Shown here: piece after piece, positions 36,801 to 51,200 of the stretch
Layout of the letters: each line of letters begins with the position of its first letter
Position numbering within the stretch: the stretch's first letter is position 1
NCBI GenBank assembly: GCA_963978545.1
Contig: OZ021722.1
Span: forward strand, 5,584,001 to 5,648,000
Source: Linyphia triangularis
Lineage: Eukaryota; Arthropoda; Arachnida; Araneae; Linyphiidae
Length of the DNA stretch: 64,000 bases
Direction of reading: 5' to 3'
The notes under the pieces: generated by a model
Seen by the model: the letters and a program-made list of their open reading frames with translations, nothing else
Database searches by the model: none
What the model was told of the DNA's origin: nothing
Translations under genes and position numbers: made by a program

Positions 36801-39249
36801 TAATGCCCACGGGGACTGGACATTCTAGAAACAACAATTGGATATATTGTCTATTATTTGAATACATTGTCTATTACCATTAAGCCTTAGTGCCCCTATG
36901 GCATCGAAGACACCACGGCCATAATGCCCACGGGGACTGGACATTCTAGAAACAACAATTGGATATATTGTCTATTATTTGAATACATTGTCTATTACCA
37001 TTAAGCCTTAGTTCCCCTATGGCATCGAAGACACCACGGCCATAATGCCCACGGGGACAGGACATTCTAGAAACAAGCATTGGATATATTGTCTATTTAT
37101 TAAATATAATGTCTATTACTATCAAGCCTTAATGCCACTATGGCACTATAGACACCAGGTACCACTGCTACAATGTCCACAGGGACAGGACATTCTAGAA
37201 ACAACAATTGGATATATTGTCTATTTTTTGAATACATTGTCTATTACCATTAAGCCTTAGTTCCCCTATGGCATCGAAGACACCACGGCCATAATGCCCA
37301 CGGGGACTGGACATTCTAGAAACAACAATTGGATATATTGTCTATTATTTGAATACATTGTCTATTACCATTAAGCCTTAGTGCCCCTATGGCATCGAAG
37401 ACACCACAGCCATAATGCCCACGGGGACTGGACATTCTAGAAACAAGCATTGGATATATTGTCTATTTATTAAATATAATGTCTATTACTATCAAGCCTT
37501 AATGCCACTATGGCACTATAGACACCAGGTACCACTGCTACAATGTCCACAGGGACATTCTAGAAACAACAATTGGATATATTGTCTATTATTTGAATAC
37601 ATTGTCTATTACCATTAAGCCTTAGTTCCCCTATGGCATCGAAGACACCACGGCCATAATGCCCACGGGGACTGGACATTCTAGAAACAACAATTGGATA
37701 TATTGTCTATTATTTGAATACATTGTCTATTACTATTAAGCCTTAGTGCCCCATTGGCATCGAAGACACCATGGCCATAATGCCCACGGGGACTGGACAT
37801 TCTAGAAACAATAATTGGATATATTGTCTATTTATTAAATATAATGTCTATTACTATTAAGCGTTAATGCCACTATGGCACTGGAGATACCAGGTACCAC
37901 TGCCACAATGTCCACGGGGATCGGAAATTAGAAAAAATGAGTGGACTTCTGTTGAGCACAATGCAGCACTCCAACATGCTGTATCCCCCTCCCAAAACAA
38001 AAACTATTTTTAAATCCTTTATATTAACTTCGATTGTGTGTGTGTGTGTGTGTCGATGGGAGGCAAATCTGCGGATGCCTAATTTCCCCCCTTGCCGTCA
38101 TCCAATCGGGCTGAAGCTTGGCAGGTAGGTTCGATGTCGAGGACAATGCATTCTATCAAATTTTGGGGCTGCTACTGTCACGAAAAGGTCGCTATTATGG
38201 CATACTAATAAATTAACTTGCCGTCATTCAATCGCGTTAAAATAGCAAGACTGGACCGACCATTGTTGAAACTCGTTCTTGTTGGCAATTTTGTTGTTGT
38301 TGTTGTTTCTAATCTCCCTTTTGTCTGACGAAGTCAGACAATATCAGTGAAGCCATTGACATTAATGAAGTCTGACACTAGTTGTGGACAGTTATAAATG
38401 TCCTCCCAGTCCAGTCCAAGGCAGTCCAAAATGTGCTGAGGTGATGCCTGTTCTTTTTGGCATTTAGGGCAAAGAGGAAAATTTTTGCTTCCCCCGGAAT
38501 ATGTTAGGCCTTTAAGGTGACCACTAGCAAGTCGGGACAGATGGGTATTGGTGTGCCTATCACAAGGAAGAGATAGGGAGTGTCCTGGCTTTTTGGCTTT
38601 ATACCATCCGTGAGACGGAGGTATATGCCATTTCGCTTTATTTTGAGCTATTTTCTTTGAGTATAACTCTTGATATGCGAGTTCTTGAGTAGAGAGGAAC
38701 AGGGTGTTCTAGTCCCTCCTTAGGCAAGAGAGTCAGTCAATTCATTTCGGTGGATGTCTACATGTGACGGGATCCACTGAAAGTGCACTTTGTGCTGTTG
38801 GGATATGCTCTTGACTTTGCGTATTATGGATAGACTGGTGGCAATTTTTTTTTAAAGTAATAAATAAATAATAAATAATCAAAAAAGAAAAATTAATCAA
38901 AATAAATTAAAGATATTTAGAAGTGGATGAAATCGGCAATAACTATTTTTGCACTCTTCATCCTACCTTTATGCACTTTCGCCCACACAGTCACTTGATT
39001 ATCCTCATCAAATGCATATTTGAAAGTGAACCTGCATTTCTTCTCGTCTTCGAAAGAGCACTGCTTTTCCTTTTCTTTCACTAAATAATAAAAAAATAAA
39101 TATGATAGTTAAATTATTTCAGCCAGTAGTAATAATCTATATTTGGTAGTACACCATTAGTTTACAAACAGGGGTGTAGTGGAGCGGGAACGCGTGGGAA
39201 CGGCGATCCTTTACTTTTTTAGAAGGCGGAACGGAGTTCCATCACCTAA

Positions 39250-39287
<38 letters not shown>

Positions 39288-42200
39288 TGAGAATAAGCGC
39301 AAAGCCAAGTAAGAAAACGAACGCTACGTTGTTTTGACAGAACTGAACAGTTGTTAACTTTGTTTCACTCTAACTTGGCAGTACTGATAAGGCTACCATT
39401 AGCCGAAATACATTAGCGAATTGCAGTCCTTTGGGCGTTGTTGCGAAGTTGAACCAAGGATTGCTCTAAGAGCAGAGGGCTGCTTAAAAAAAAAAAAAAA
39501 CATGCCTTACAAAAATCAGTAATTTCAATAACATGTATTTTATTAAGTTCTCATTAAATTAATTTAATTACAAATTTTATATTTAAAAAAAAAATTGTAT
39601 TCGAGTGTTCTTTAAAAAAAAAAACTTGACTAAAACTAATGTTATTTAGTGCAAAAAACGGTACGATTTTAATAATTTGGAACCTTACCATATAGATAAC
39701 CCATACCATTTTTGTAGGGGTTTCTATACCCATTTTCGTTGTAAGGGGCTCCAAAACTCATTCTTGCACACACAGCGTTTTACTTTTAGGCCGGTTCTGT
39801 ATATTTCATTTTCTTTAATATAAAACTGCTAATGTTTTTGTAAGTGGGTATAATACATCGAAATCGGGATGTAAAATAGTAGGAAAGCATTTCAAATATA
39901 TTTTAAAATGCAAATTTAAATTTGTTTTTCGGTTTGAGAATGGGAAAGCTTTTACATGTACAGTTATTTCAGAGTTTATTTCAAAAAAGTAGCAGCAGTT
40001 CTTTAAAAAAAAAAAATCTTTTTATGCAAGTTAAAAAAATAATAAAAAATAAACACTAAATACAGTGGCGGCGTTAAGGGGAGGAAATTTCCCCCATCTT
40101 TTTTTAAAATCTAGTAATTTTGATGGCAATATGATATATATTTTGTCAGTTTGCTTCCTCCTCCGATTCATACCCACTTACGACGATGATTGTCACCACT
40201 GTCGAAACAACAAAACCGAACTGGATAATATTAAAACACCAGGAATGTCCCAAGCAAATCTGTGAGTCTGGTAAGTGATGAGTCTAACATTTGAATATCC
40301 CGCTTGAAATTAGAGATGGTTGGGATGGTACACAAATTGATATTTTATCAAGAAATTAAAAATCGACTGATGTATTTTAACTTTTCAATTGATATTCTTC
40401 TAGTTGTAAATTTCATTTTATTAATGGAGCAAATTTTAAAAAGGAAAGGAAGCGTCTTTCAAGCAAGAGGAACTTCTTTAAATTTTCATCTCGAGAAGAA
40501 GAAAAACCATAAAACTCTCAATCGACGTCTGCAACAATCACAATCTTTTTAATTCGTTTTGAAAACCGATTTCGAGGAGCTACAGAATCTGGGAATTTAT
40601 CCGAACCCATTGCACGTAATACATCTCTGAAATTTTGGAAAAATTGTTGTACAAAATTTGCGTCAATAATAAGTTTGAAAATGCCTTAGAATCTCTATAT
40701 ATATAAGGCAAAGCCCTCACTCACTAACTCACTCACTCACTCACTCACTCACTGACTCACTGACTCACTCATCACTAATTCTCCCACTTCCCACATAGTC
40801 ACAACTCTGAAAATCGGCACAAATATCAACAATGGTAAAAATAGAAAAAGTAAACTATTCCGATCTCGATTAACACACTTTAAGGGGTCGAAAAGGGGTC
40901 AAACGTTCCAAACGGGGGACATTCGAAAATCCTACTTCCCACATAGTCACAACTCTGAAAATCGGCACAAATATCAACAATGGTAAAAATAGAAAAAGTA
41001 AACTATTCCGATCTCGATTAACACACTTTAAGGGGTCGAAAAGGGGTCAAACGTTCCAAACGGGGGACATTCGAAAATCCTACTTCCCACATAGTCACAA
41101 CTCTGAAAATCGGCACAAATATCAACAATGGTAAAAATAGAAAAAGTAAACTATTCCGATCTCGATTAACACACTTTAAGGGGTCGAAAAGGGGTCAAAC
41201 GTTCCAAACGGGGGACATTCGAAAATCCTACTTCCCACATAGTCACAACTCTGAAAATCGGCACAAATATCAACAATGGTAAAAATAGAAAAAGTAAACT
41301 ATTCCGATCTCGATTAACACACTTTAAGGGGTCGAAAAGGGGTCAAACGTTCCAAACGGGGGACATTCGAAAATCCTACTTCCCACATAGTCACAACTCT
41401 GAAAATCGGCACAAATATCAACAATGGTAAAAATAGAAAAAGTAAACTATTCCGATCTCGATTAACACACTTTAAGGGGTCGAAAAGGGGTCAAACGTTC
41501 CAAACGGGGGACATTCGAAAATCCTACTTCCCACATAGTCACAACTCTAAAAATCGGCACAAATATCAACAATGGTAAAAATAGAAAAAGTAAACTATTC
41601 CGATCTCGATTAACACACTTTAAGGGGTCGAAAAGGGGTCAAACGTTCCAAACGGGGGACATTCGAAAATCCTACTTCCCACATAGTCACAACTCTGAAA
41701 ATCGGCACAAATATCAACAATGGTAAAAATAGAAAAAGTAAACTATTCCGATCTCGATTAACACACTTTAAGGGGTCGAAAAGGGGTCAAACGTTCCAAA
41801 CGGGGGACATTCGAAAATCCTACTTCCCACATAGTCACAACGCTGAAAATCGGCACAAATATCAACAATGGTAAAAATAGAAAAAGTAAACTATTCCGAT
41901 CTCGATTAACACACTTTAAGGGGTCGAAAAGGGGTCAAACGTTCCAAACGGGGGACATTCGAAAATCCTACTTCCCACATAGTCACAACGCTGAAAATCG
42001 GCACAAATATCAACAATGGTAAAAATAGAAAAAGTAAACTATTCCGATCTCGATTAACACACTTTAAGGGGTCGAAAAGGGGTCAAACGTTCCAAACGGG
42101 GGACATTCGAAAATCCTACTTCCCACATAGTCACAACTCTGAAAATCGGCACAAATATCAACAATGGTAAAAATAGAAAAAGTAAACTATTCCGATCTCG

Positions 42201-45200
42201 ATTAACACACTTTAAGGGGTCGAAAAGGGGTCAAACGTTCCAAACGGGGGACATTCGAAAATCCTACTTCCCACATAGTCACAACTCTGAAAATCGGCAC
42301 AAATATCAACAATGGTAAAAATAGAAAAAGTAAACTATTCCGATCTCGATTAACACACTTTAAGGGGTCGAAAAGGGGTCAAACGTTCCAAACGGGGGAC
42401 ATTCGAAAATCCTACTTCCCACATAGTCACAACTCTGAAAATCGGCACAAATATCAACAATGGTAAAAATAGAAAAAGTAAACTATTCCGATCTCGATTA
42501 ACACACTTTAAGGGGTCGAAAAGGGGTCAAACGTTCCAAACGGGGGACATTCGAAAATCCTACTTCCCACATAGTCACAACTCTGAAAATCGGCACAAAT
42601 ATCAACAATGGTAAAAATAGAAAAAGTAAACTATTCCGATCTCGATTAACACACTTTAAGGGGTCGAAAAGGGGTCAAACGTTCCAAACGGGGGACATTC
42701 GAAAATCCTACTTCCCACATAGTCACAACGCTGAAAATCGGCACAAATATCAACAATGGTAAAAATAGAAAAAGTAAACTATTCCGATCTCGATTAACAC
42801 ACTTTAAGGGGTCGAAAAGGGGTCAAACGTTCCAAACGGGGGACATTCGAAAATCCTACTTCCCACATAGTCACAACTCTGAAAATCGGCACAAATATCA
42901 ACAATGGTAAAAATAGAAAAAGTAAACTATTCCGATCTCGATTAACACACTTTAAGGGGTCGAAAAGGGGTCAAACGTTCCAAACGGGGGACATTCGAAA
43001 ATCCTACTTCCCACATAGTCACAACGCTGAAAATCGGCACAAATATCAACAATGGTAAAAATAGAAAAAGTAAACTATTCCGATCTCGATTAACACACTT
43101 TAAGGGGTCGAAAAGGGGTCAAACGTTCCAAACGGGGGACATTCGAAAATCCTACTTCCCACATAGTCACAACTCTGAAAATCGGCACAAATATCAACAA
43201 TGGTAAAAATAGAAAAAGTAAACTATTCCGATCTCGATTAACACACTTTAAGGGGTCGAAAAGGGGTCAAACGTTCCAAACGGGGGACATTCGAAAATCC
43301 TACTTCCCACATAGTCACAACTCTAAAAATCGGCACAAATATCAACAATGGTAAAAATAGAAAAAGTAAACTATTCCGATCTCGATTAACACACTTTAAG
43401 GGGTCGAAAAGGGGTCAAACGTTCCAAACGGGGGACATTCGAAAATCCTACTTCCCACATAGTCACAACTCTGAAAATCGGCACAAATATCAACAATGGT
43501 AAAAATAGAAAAAGTAAACTATTCCGATCTCGATTAACACACTTTAAGGGGTCGAAAAGGGGTCAAACGTTCCAAACGGGGGACATTCGAAAATCCTACT
43601 TCCCACATAGTCACAACGCTGAAAATCGGCACAAATATCAACAATGGTAAAAATAGAAAAAGTAAACTATTCCGATCTCGATTAACACACTTTAAGGGGT
43701 CGAAAAGGGGTCAAACGTTCCAAACGGGGGACATTCGAAAATCCTACTTCCCACATAGTCACAACTCTGAAAATCGGCACAAATATCAACAATGGTAAAA
43801 ATAGAAAAAGTAAACTATTCCGATCTCGATTAACACACTTTAAGGGGTCGAAAAGGGGTCAAACGTTCCAAACGGGGGACATTCGAAAATCCTACTTCCC
43901 ACATAGTCACAACGCTGAAAATCGGCACAAATATCAACAATGGTAAAAATAGAAAAAGTAAACTATTCCGATCTCGATTAACACACTTTAAGGGGTCGAA
44001 AAGGGGTCAAACGTTCCAAACGGGGGACATTCGAAAATCCTACTTCCCACATAGTCACAACTCTGAAAATCGGCACAAATATCAACAATGGTAAAAATAG
44101 AAAAAGTAAACTATTCCGATCTCGATTAACACACTTTAAGGGGTCGAAAAGGGGTTAAACGTTCCAAACGGGGGACATTCGAAAATCCTACTTCCCACAT
44201 AGTCACAACTCTGAAAATCGGCACAAATATCAACAATGGTAAAAATAGAAAAAGTAAACTATTCCGATCTCGATTAACCCACTTTAAGGGGTCGAAAAGG
44301 GGTTAAACGTTCCAAACGGGGGACATTCGAAAATCCTACTTCCCACATAGTCACAACTCTGAAAATCGGCACAAATATCAACAATGGTAAAAATAGAAAA
44401 AGTAAACTATTCCGATCTCGATTAACACACTTTAAGTGGTCGAAAAGGGGTTAAATGTTCCAAACGAGGGATATCCGAATGTTCCTCTTCCAATGTAGTC
44501 ATTTTTCTGATAATTTTTTGCAAATGTTAAAAAAATAAGTCATTCCAATATCGATTAACGAATTTTTAAGGGATGAAAAGACGACGCAACATTGAAACTA
44601 TACGAGGATTAACTTAATGTCTAATTAACTTAATTCCAATACAGCTACTACTTTGAAATTTAGAACTAAGAGCAAACATAAACACAATAAACTATTCCAG
44701 TTTACTATTCACAATTATAAAGTTCGTTTAAAATGTCAACAAAGGAAAGTTCCTATTTTGATAAATCAATTTGTCGGGATCGAAAAGGGAGCAAACGTCT
44801 GAAGTGTAGAATACATGAATGTCTTTTGATCGCTAAAATGCTAATGGTAAAATTTCGTAGCGCAGCACGGGTATTCAGCTAGTTCATTTATAAAGAGTCA
44901 AGCAATCCTTAAAAATTGGTTGTGCAAAGCAAATTGTTTAAAAATCCATATAAATTATTAGTTTAAAAAAAAATTATCGATCTGGAAAGTTCTCCAAATA
45001 TCTATCTCTAGAAGATTCATTAAGTATTGACTCCTATATAAGACCGGCCGTGAGTGGAGTTGGTAGGTTAGTCAGTTAGTTGACTGAAATTACTAAGTTA
45101 GTTAGTCAGTGGAGTTACTGACTGAGTGGAGTTGTCTCTCAGCGAGCATTCAGAGAGTTCCGAAAGTGAACTGTATTGCATTGTCTTTTGCAATGATTTT

Positions 45201-48200
45201 AACAGTTGTGTTTTCAAGTTTTTAATTGCTGTTTTGTGCTCTATTGTTGTGAAAAGAGCTGTATTGTGTCTACTAGAACGATAAGTTCTGGAGTTGTAAG
45301 AGAATCTGCGAAGAATTATAACGGAATAAATTTCTGTAAGTTTTGATCTGCTTTGGCTTCAAATCTTTCGAACCCGTCCACGCAACAATAAGCTTCACGG
45401 GAAATGCAATACTTATTCTTCAGGTTATGATGAGGAACTGTAGTCGACAAGCGCTGCCTAGCATTCCATTTTAACTAACGGACTTAAGAATTGAAATACA
45501 AATAAATCTAGTCAAAAAATTGTAAACTAAATCTTTTTCAAATGCCCCAACATCCCCACCTCCTCTCCCCTAAATGAACTGTTGTTAGAATAAAATGGTA
45601 AAAGAAAAGTATTTCTAGCGCTACTTTCATACTTTTTAAGAAAATTAACTAACATACTGAAATCGAAATGCACAAACCAAAGCATACGGAAGCAAACATT
45701 TTAATCTTAAAACCTTTAAAAAGAAAAAGGTTTTGCTATCGTATGGAACTATTCATAAATACTGTCTTTCATAATTTAAGAACCTAAATCTATTTTAAAG
45801 TAAACTTTACAAAATAAATATAAAAAAAAATATATATATATTTTCTGTCATTGGAAAATTCTGAATCCAATATATTAAACGCCGACCAAACGGTATAGAG
45901 TGGTTAGCGTGCTAGCTTCTAGACCGCAAGGTTCCGAGTCCCGTGTTAGGCATGGGTGTTTGTAAATGTATGTTGGCTTGTCTAATGACGAATGTTTCGG
46001 AGCATTATAGCCCTCGTGTTGCTGACGGCGCCAGATAATCTGAAAACAACCAACCAACCAATATTTTAAATAAAAAAGTCTTTCAATTGACAAAAAGTCA
46101 CATTTTCTAAGGACAAACTCGCTAATGTAAAAACATTTTACAGAACTTGTACTTAATGAATTTTTTAAGTTCAACACCTATTTTCGTACCTTGTATATTT
46201 CCAATTGGCAGAACAACCACGGGGCCACAGATGCTACAATTGGCGTTTTCTTGAGACTTCAGGAAACATTCCACGCATTCTTTCAGCTCGTTGCACATTC
46301 CAGGACAAGTCTGTTTGAAGAATGCATTTTTAAATTATTTTTTTTTTAATATAAAACACGGAACTATATTGTTATACTACTACATTATACATAATTTATG
46401 TATATATATTGTTACGAATTTTTGTATATTTGTAAATATTTCGTAGTGTTAATTTTGTAAATAGGAAAATTTATGCACATCTCGCATAAGGCAGTGCAAT
46501 AGTTCGTCGTTAGTTTGCTTCCCCGCAATGTGTGTCTTAATGCTTGATAACGAGTTTTACAGAGATAACGCTGGGAAGCGAGTTTTACAAGGAGCAGGGC
46601 ATTTAACATTATGGTAATGGCAATCTCGCCAATTTGGCGAGATAGAGCCAAATTGGCGACGGGTTTGGCCCCATCTACATGTATACTACTTTTCGACTAC
46701 GATCTTGAAAGTTCTCCAAATGTCTATCTCTGGAAGATTCACGAAAGTTCGCCTCCCCTATATAAGACTGATTGAGTTAACTGAGTTGAGTCAGTTAGTT
46801 GACTGGAATTACTGAGTTAAGATACTGAGTCTCAGTGAGCATTCCGAGTAGTTCTAAAGCGAACTGTATTGCATTGTATTTTGCGGTGATTTAGCAGTTG
46901 TGTGTCAAGTTTAACTGCTGTTTGTGCTCTATTGTTGTTTATAGAGCTGTATTGAGTCTACTAGAACGAGAAATTCTGGAGTTGTAACGGAATCTGCAAA
47001 GAGTTATATTGGGATAATTGTCTGCAAGTGTTAATCTGCTTTGGCTTCAAATCTTTCGAACCCGTCCACGCAATAATATACATAAAAAACACTAAAAAAA
47101 ATTAATACTCATATTCTTACTCACCACACAATAGTTGGCCGAGTAGTCTTACCAGTTATTTATGATCATAACCATCGGGAACACCAAATATCAAAATCGC
47201 GGACTGATTGACTTTTGGGCTATTTTTATTGTCCATTTAGAATGGAAATAGATATCAAATTTTTATACTTTTATAACGAGTTACAAATGTACGATTTCCT
47301 GTCAGTATCAATAATGGCCTGTTGCCTAAAAGCTCATCCTGACACATTTTCAAAATTAATAAAAATTATCATTGTTGAAAATTGTGTGCATCAAGGTCAT
47401 ATATCAAGCATGTTTCAATTCGGTAGTATTTAAATCCTCCTGCTCATGGGCAATAAGGTTTACGGCACACAATAAGAAAACCCCCTCCAAATTGGTGTTT
47501 TTTATGCACAAAAATGTCGCCAAGTTGGTGGGTTTGCAAACAAACTTGGCGCTATAATTTATCACTGATTTTATATATTGTTACGAATTTTTGTATACTC
47601 GCAAATATTTTGTAGAATTATGTAAAAAGGAAAATTTATGAACATTTCGCATAAGGCAGTGCAAGAGTTTGTTTTCCTGCAATGTGTCTCTTAATGCTTG
47701 ATAACGAGTTTTACAGAGATAACGCTGGGAAGCGAGTTTTACAAGGAGCAGGGCATTTAACATTATGGTAATGGAAATCTCGTCAAATTATTGAGATAGA
47801 GCCAAGTTGGCGGCGGTTTTGGCGAGAAATCGCCAAATGTCGCCAAACTTAGCGACCGTTTGGTGACATTTTCGGTCCCCATGTACATGTATAGGACTTT
47901 TCGACTACGATCTGGAAAGTTCTCCGAATTTCTATCTCTAGAAGATTCACGAAGGAATGACTTCCCTATATAAGGCCGACCGTGAGTTAGTTGAGTCAGT
48001 TAGTTGACTGAGCTGAGTTACTGACTGAGTGGAGTTACTGAGTTAGATGTCTCTCAGCGAGCATTCAGAGAGTTCCGAAAGTGAACTGTATTGGATTGTC
48101 TTTTGCGGCGATTTTCAGCAGTTGTGTTTTCAAGTTTTTAACTGCTGTTTTGTGCTCTAATGTTGTGTAAAGAGCTGTATTGAGTCTATTAGAACGAGAA

Positions 48201-51200
48201 GTTCTGGAGTTGTAAGAGAATCTGGGAAGAGTTATACTGGAATAAATTTCTGCAAGTTTTGATCTGCTTTGGCTTCAAATCTTTCGAACCCATCCACGCA
48301 ACAATATATATATATATATTTAATCCGAAACTTCTATTTAAAACTTTGAGAGGTAGTCCTAGTAAGAATCATTACCTATACTCACTATGTTACAATCTCC
48401 TAGCCCAGTGCATTTAGAAACTACTTTGAATAAAACCTTGACATTTGGTGAGTAAGGTACAAAAATGATCACTTAATGAAATAGCATAGTAGAGCCAAAA
48501 TAGCGTCTAGTATGTTTTATTTTATACCAGCTACGAAATTTTAACATGGCCAATAGATTAGCTAGCAAAATCGAGCTCGCTTCGTTCGCTGAAAAGATCA
48601 TTGACACATAAATACAGGCTTAGTTCACTCGTTGAAAGGTTCTTTGCTGCGTAAGCTTGCTTCACTTACTAAAACTAATTGTTACGTAAAGCCTTAATAT
48701 TAGAAGCCTCTCCCCTGTCGAAAATCAAATCACTTTGTAAAAAAAAAATTTAATTAAAAAGAACTAATTAAAATGTTAACATTCTGTTTTACCAATGTAC
48801 AATTAGAAGGTCAAAACTTCTTATGTTGAATATTTCAGAGCTCTACTCCAATTTTAAGTAGGTTTCTATAGATCCCCAGACACAGCTTATTTTATTATAA
48901 TAGATTTGAAATCCTTACATTAATGCATATTCTGTGGCACCATCTGGTTTTTTTCTTTTGCTATATTAATTTTCATTAGATAGACATTAAATGAAAACCA
49001 TTTGCCATTTAATGAATTGATGATTTTTGTACCTACTCACCAAATTTCAAGCTTTCATAGAAAGCAGTTTCTAAATGAACTGGGCTAGGAGATTGTAACA
49101 TAGCGAGTATAGGGAATGATCCTTACTAAGACTATCCCTTAATAAAAACGCAGTTACTTATACTTTTTTTAAGGAAAGGTGCTGAACGACACTTCAATAT
49201 AAGTTCAGTTTTAGTTTACACTAGTCTATATAAACACATGATTCATAAGACCCTAACATTGAGTGTACGATGCTAAATCGATTGCAGTAATATCGATATA
49301 TCGTTCGACAACTTACTGGACAATCATCGCAGTACGTTCCAAAGTAACCTTCTTCGCTGCATTGACAGGCACCACACACGCAGTTACCATGGCCGCTGCA
49401 GACTTCCTACAAAAAAAAAAAAAAATTCAATAGATAATCACAATGTGTATGTTTTAATAACAAGGGTAAAAAAAAATATATTAATGAGACAGATTTACTA
49501 TTTCAATTGTTGAACTCATGAAGTGTATATAAGCATGGGAGCCATGAGCAAATCCAAAGTTTTATTACGGATGGGACGAGGGCCGTTGAATAGTTTAGAT
49601 AAGTTTTATTGTTCATAAATTATGCTACTATACCATGGGATACCTTAACTTGATTTTACAGAATAATATACAGAGATACAAAGTCTCGATAACATAAAAG
49701 GCGACGCTATTATTGACTGCATGTAATAATGATCGAATAACATCGACAATTTTGCCATTTATAAAAAAAAAAAAAAAATGTTCCCTAAGTAAAAATCATT
49801 GCCAAAAATATCGCCAAATTAGTCGTTTTTAATTTAAATGAGTGAAAATATGAAAATGGCAAATAACACCATTCCTTATCGAATTTGAATACAATGACCA
49901 GTTTTAAAGTGTAATTGAAAGCTGTGCGATGTTCCACGCCTCTTTCTATGTAACATCAGGGAGTAACAGAAACTAGAGAATTGTGTTAATTTTAATAGCC
50001 TTCAATAACAGAGAGATGATGCAACATTAAATGAGCTTGTCAGACGTTTGTTTTTTCAGGTCTGATCTTAGAATAATAATTGTCACGACTAAAGTTTTTG
50101 CCGACCAAACGGTATAGTGGTTAGCGTGCTGGCTTCTAGACCGCGAGGTTGCGGGTTCCGAGTCCCGTGTTAGGCATGGGTGTTTGTAAATGTATGTTGG
50201 CTTGTCTAATGACGAATGTTTCGGCGCATTATAGCCCTCGTGTTGCTGACGGCGCCAGATAATCTGAAAACAACCAACCACGACTAAAGTTTAACTATGC
50301 AAAGAAGTAATCTTGCGAAATGGTAACATGCACTAAAGTATTTAGGAACAATTATGTCTTATTCATAAGATCAACTGACGAAACACCAACTAAAAATATT
50401 TCATCCCTTCATCTCTTTCCCATCCTATTGTCTTCGAACCTTTCCCCATCTCCATTATTTCTTTGGCTTGGGTGTCAATTGATTCACACTTATTACGCGC
50501 TCTTATAGCTTTGAAGGTCGTTTCTGATTGGTTAATGTACGAGCCTATACCGGCAAACAGAAACTTGACAATGCTCTGTCAGAATGAAAACATTTCATAA
50601 AACAGAGGCGCTTGTTAAAAGGATTTTGTAACACAGACTGCATCCTAAAATAAAGTGTAAAAAAGAAAAACACAAAATGATTTGTTGTCTTTAAAAAAAA
50701 AAATGATGGGAATGTGTTGTGGCGGTTCGGTTAACATGACAACAGCTCGAGCTGGGAACCCCGTAGTCAAATGTAATAGCACGGGATAGAACAGTCGTGT
50801 TTAACTTGTATCTGTAAGCATTTGTTTAACTGTCGATCTTCACCATTTTAATGTTCAGTATTTATTGGTTGGTTGGTTGTTTTCAGATTATCTGGCGCCG
50901 TCAGCAACACGAGGGCTATAATGCGCCGTAACATTCGTCATTAGACAAGCCAACATACATTTACAAACACCCATGCCTAACACGGGACTCGAATTGGCAA
51001 CCTCGCGGTCTAGAAGCTAGCACGCTAACCACTATACCGTATCACTTAATGAGAAAGACATAAATTGTTTTGATATGATGTATATCTATTATAAATGGAA
51101 ATTTTTTTTAAAAAAAAGCAAAAGAATATTGGCAGGTGGTGCCAATTCAAAGGCTTTGATATAAGGATTTTAAATCCCAAATAAAATATATTAGGAGCTA

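Noticed and set aside
34340..37618. Repeated ~71-codon plus-strand frames and ~60-codon minus-strand frames
   Set aside because: They recur with the tandem period and are antisense or partial read-through of the exon-derived array; not independent genes.
40786..44485. CRISPR-like array because of regular spacing
   Set aside because: Units are contiguous and identical with no unique spacers, in a eukaryotic intron inside a Helitron-like element.
46412..47763. Minus-strand frames with [17 protein letters not shown]
   Set aside because: They lie wholly within two solo LTRs and are shared because the LTRs are copies.
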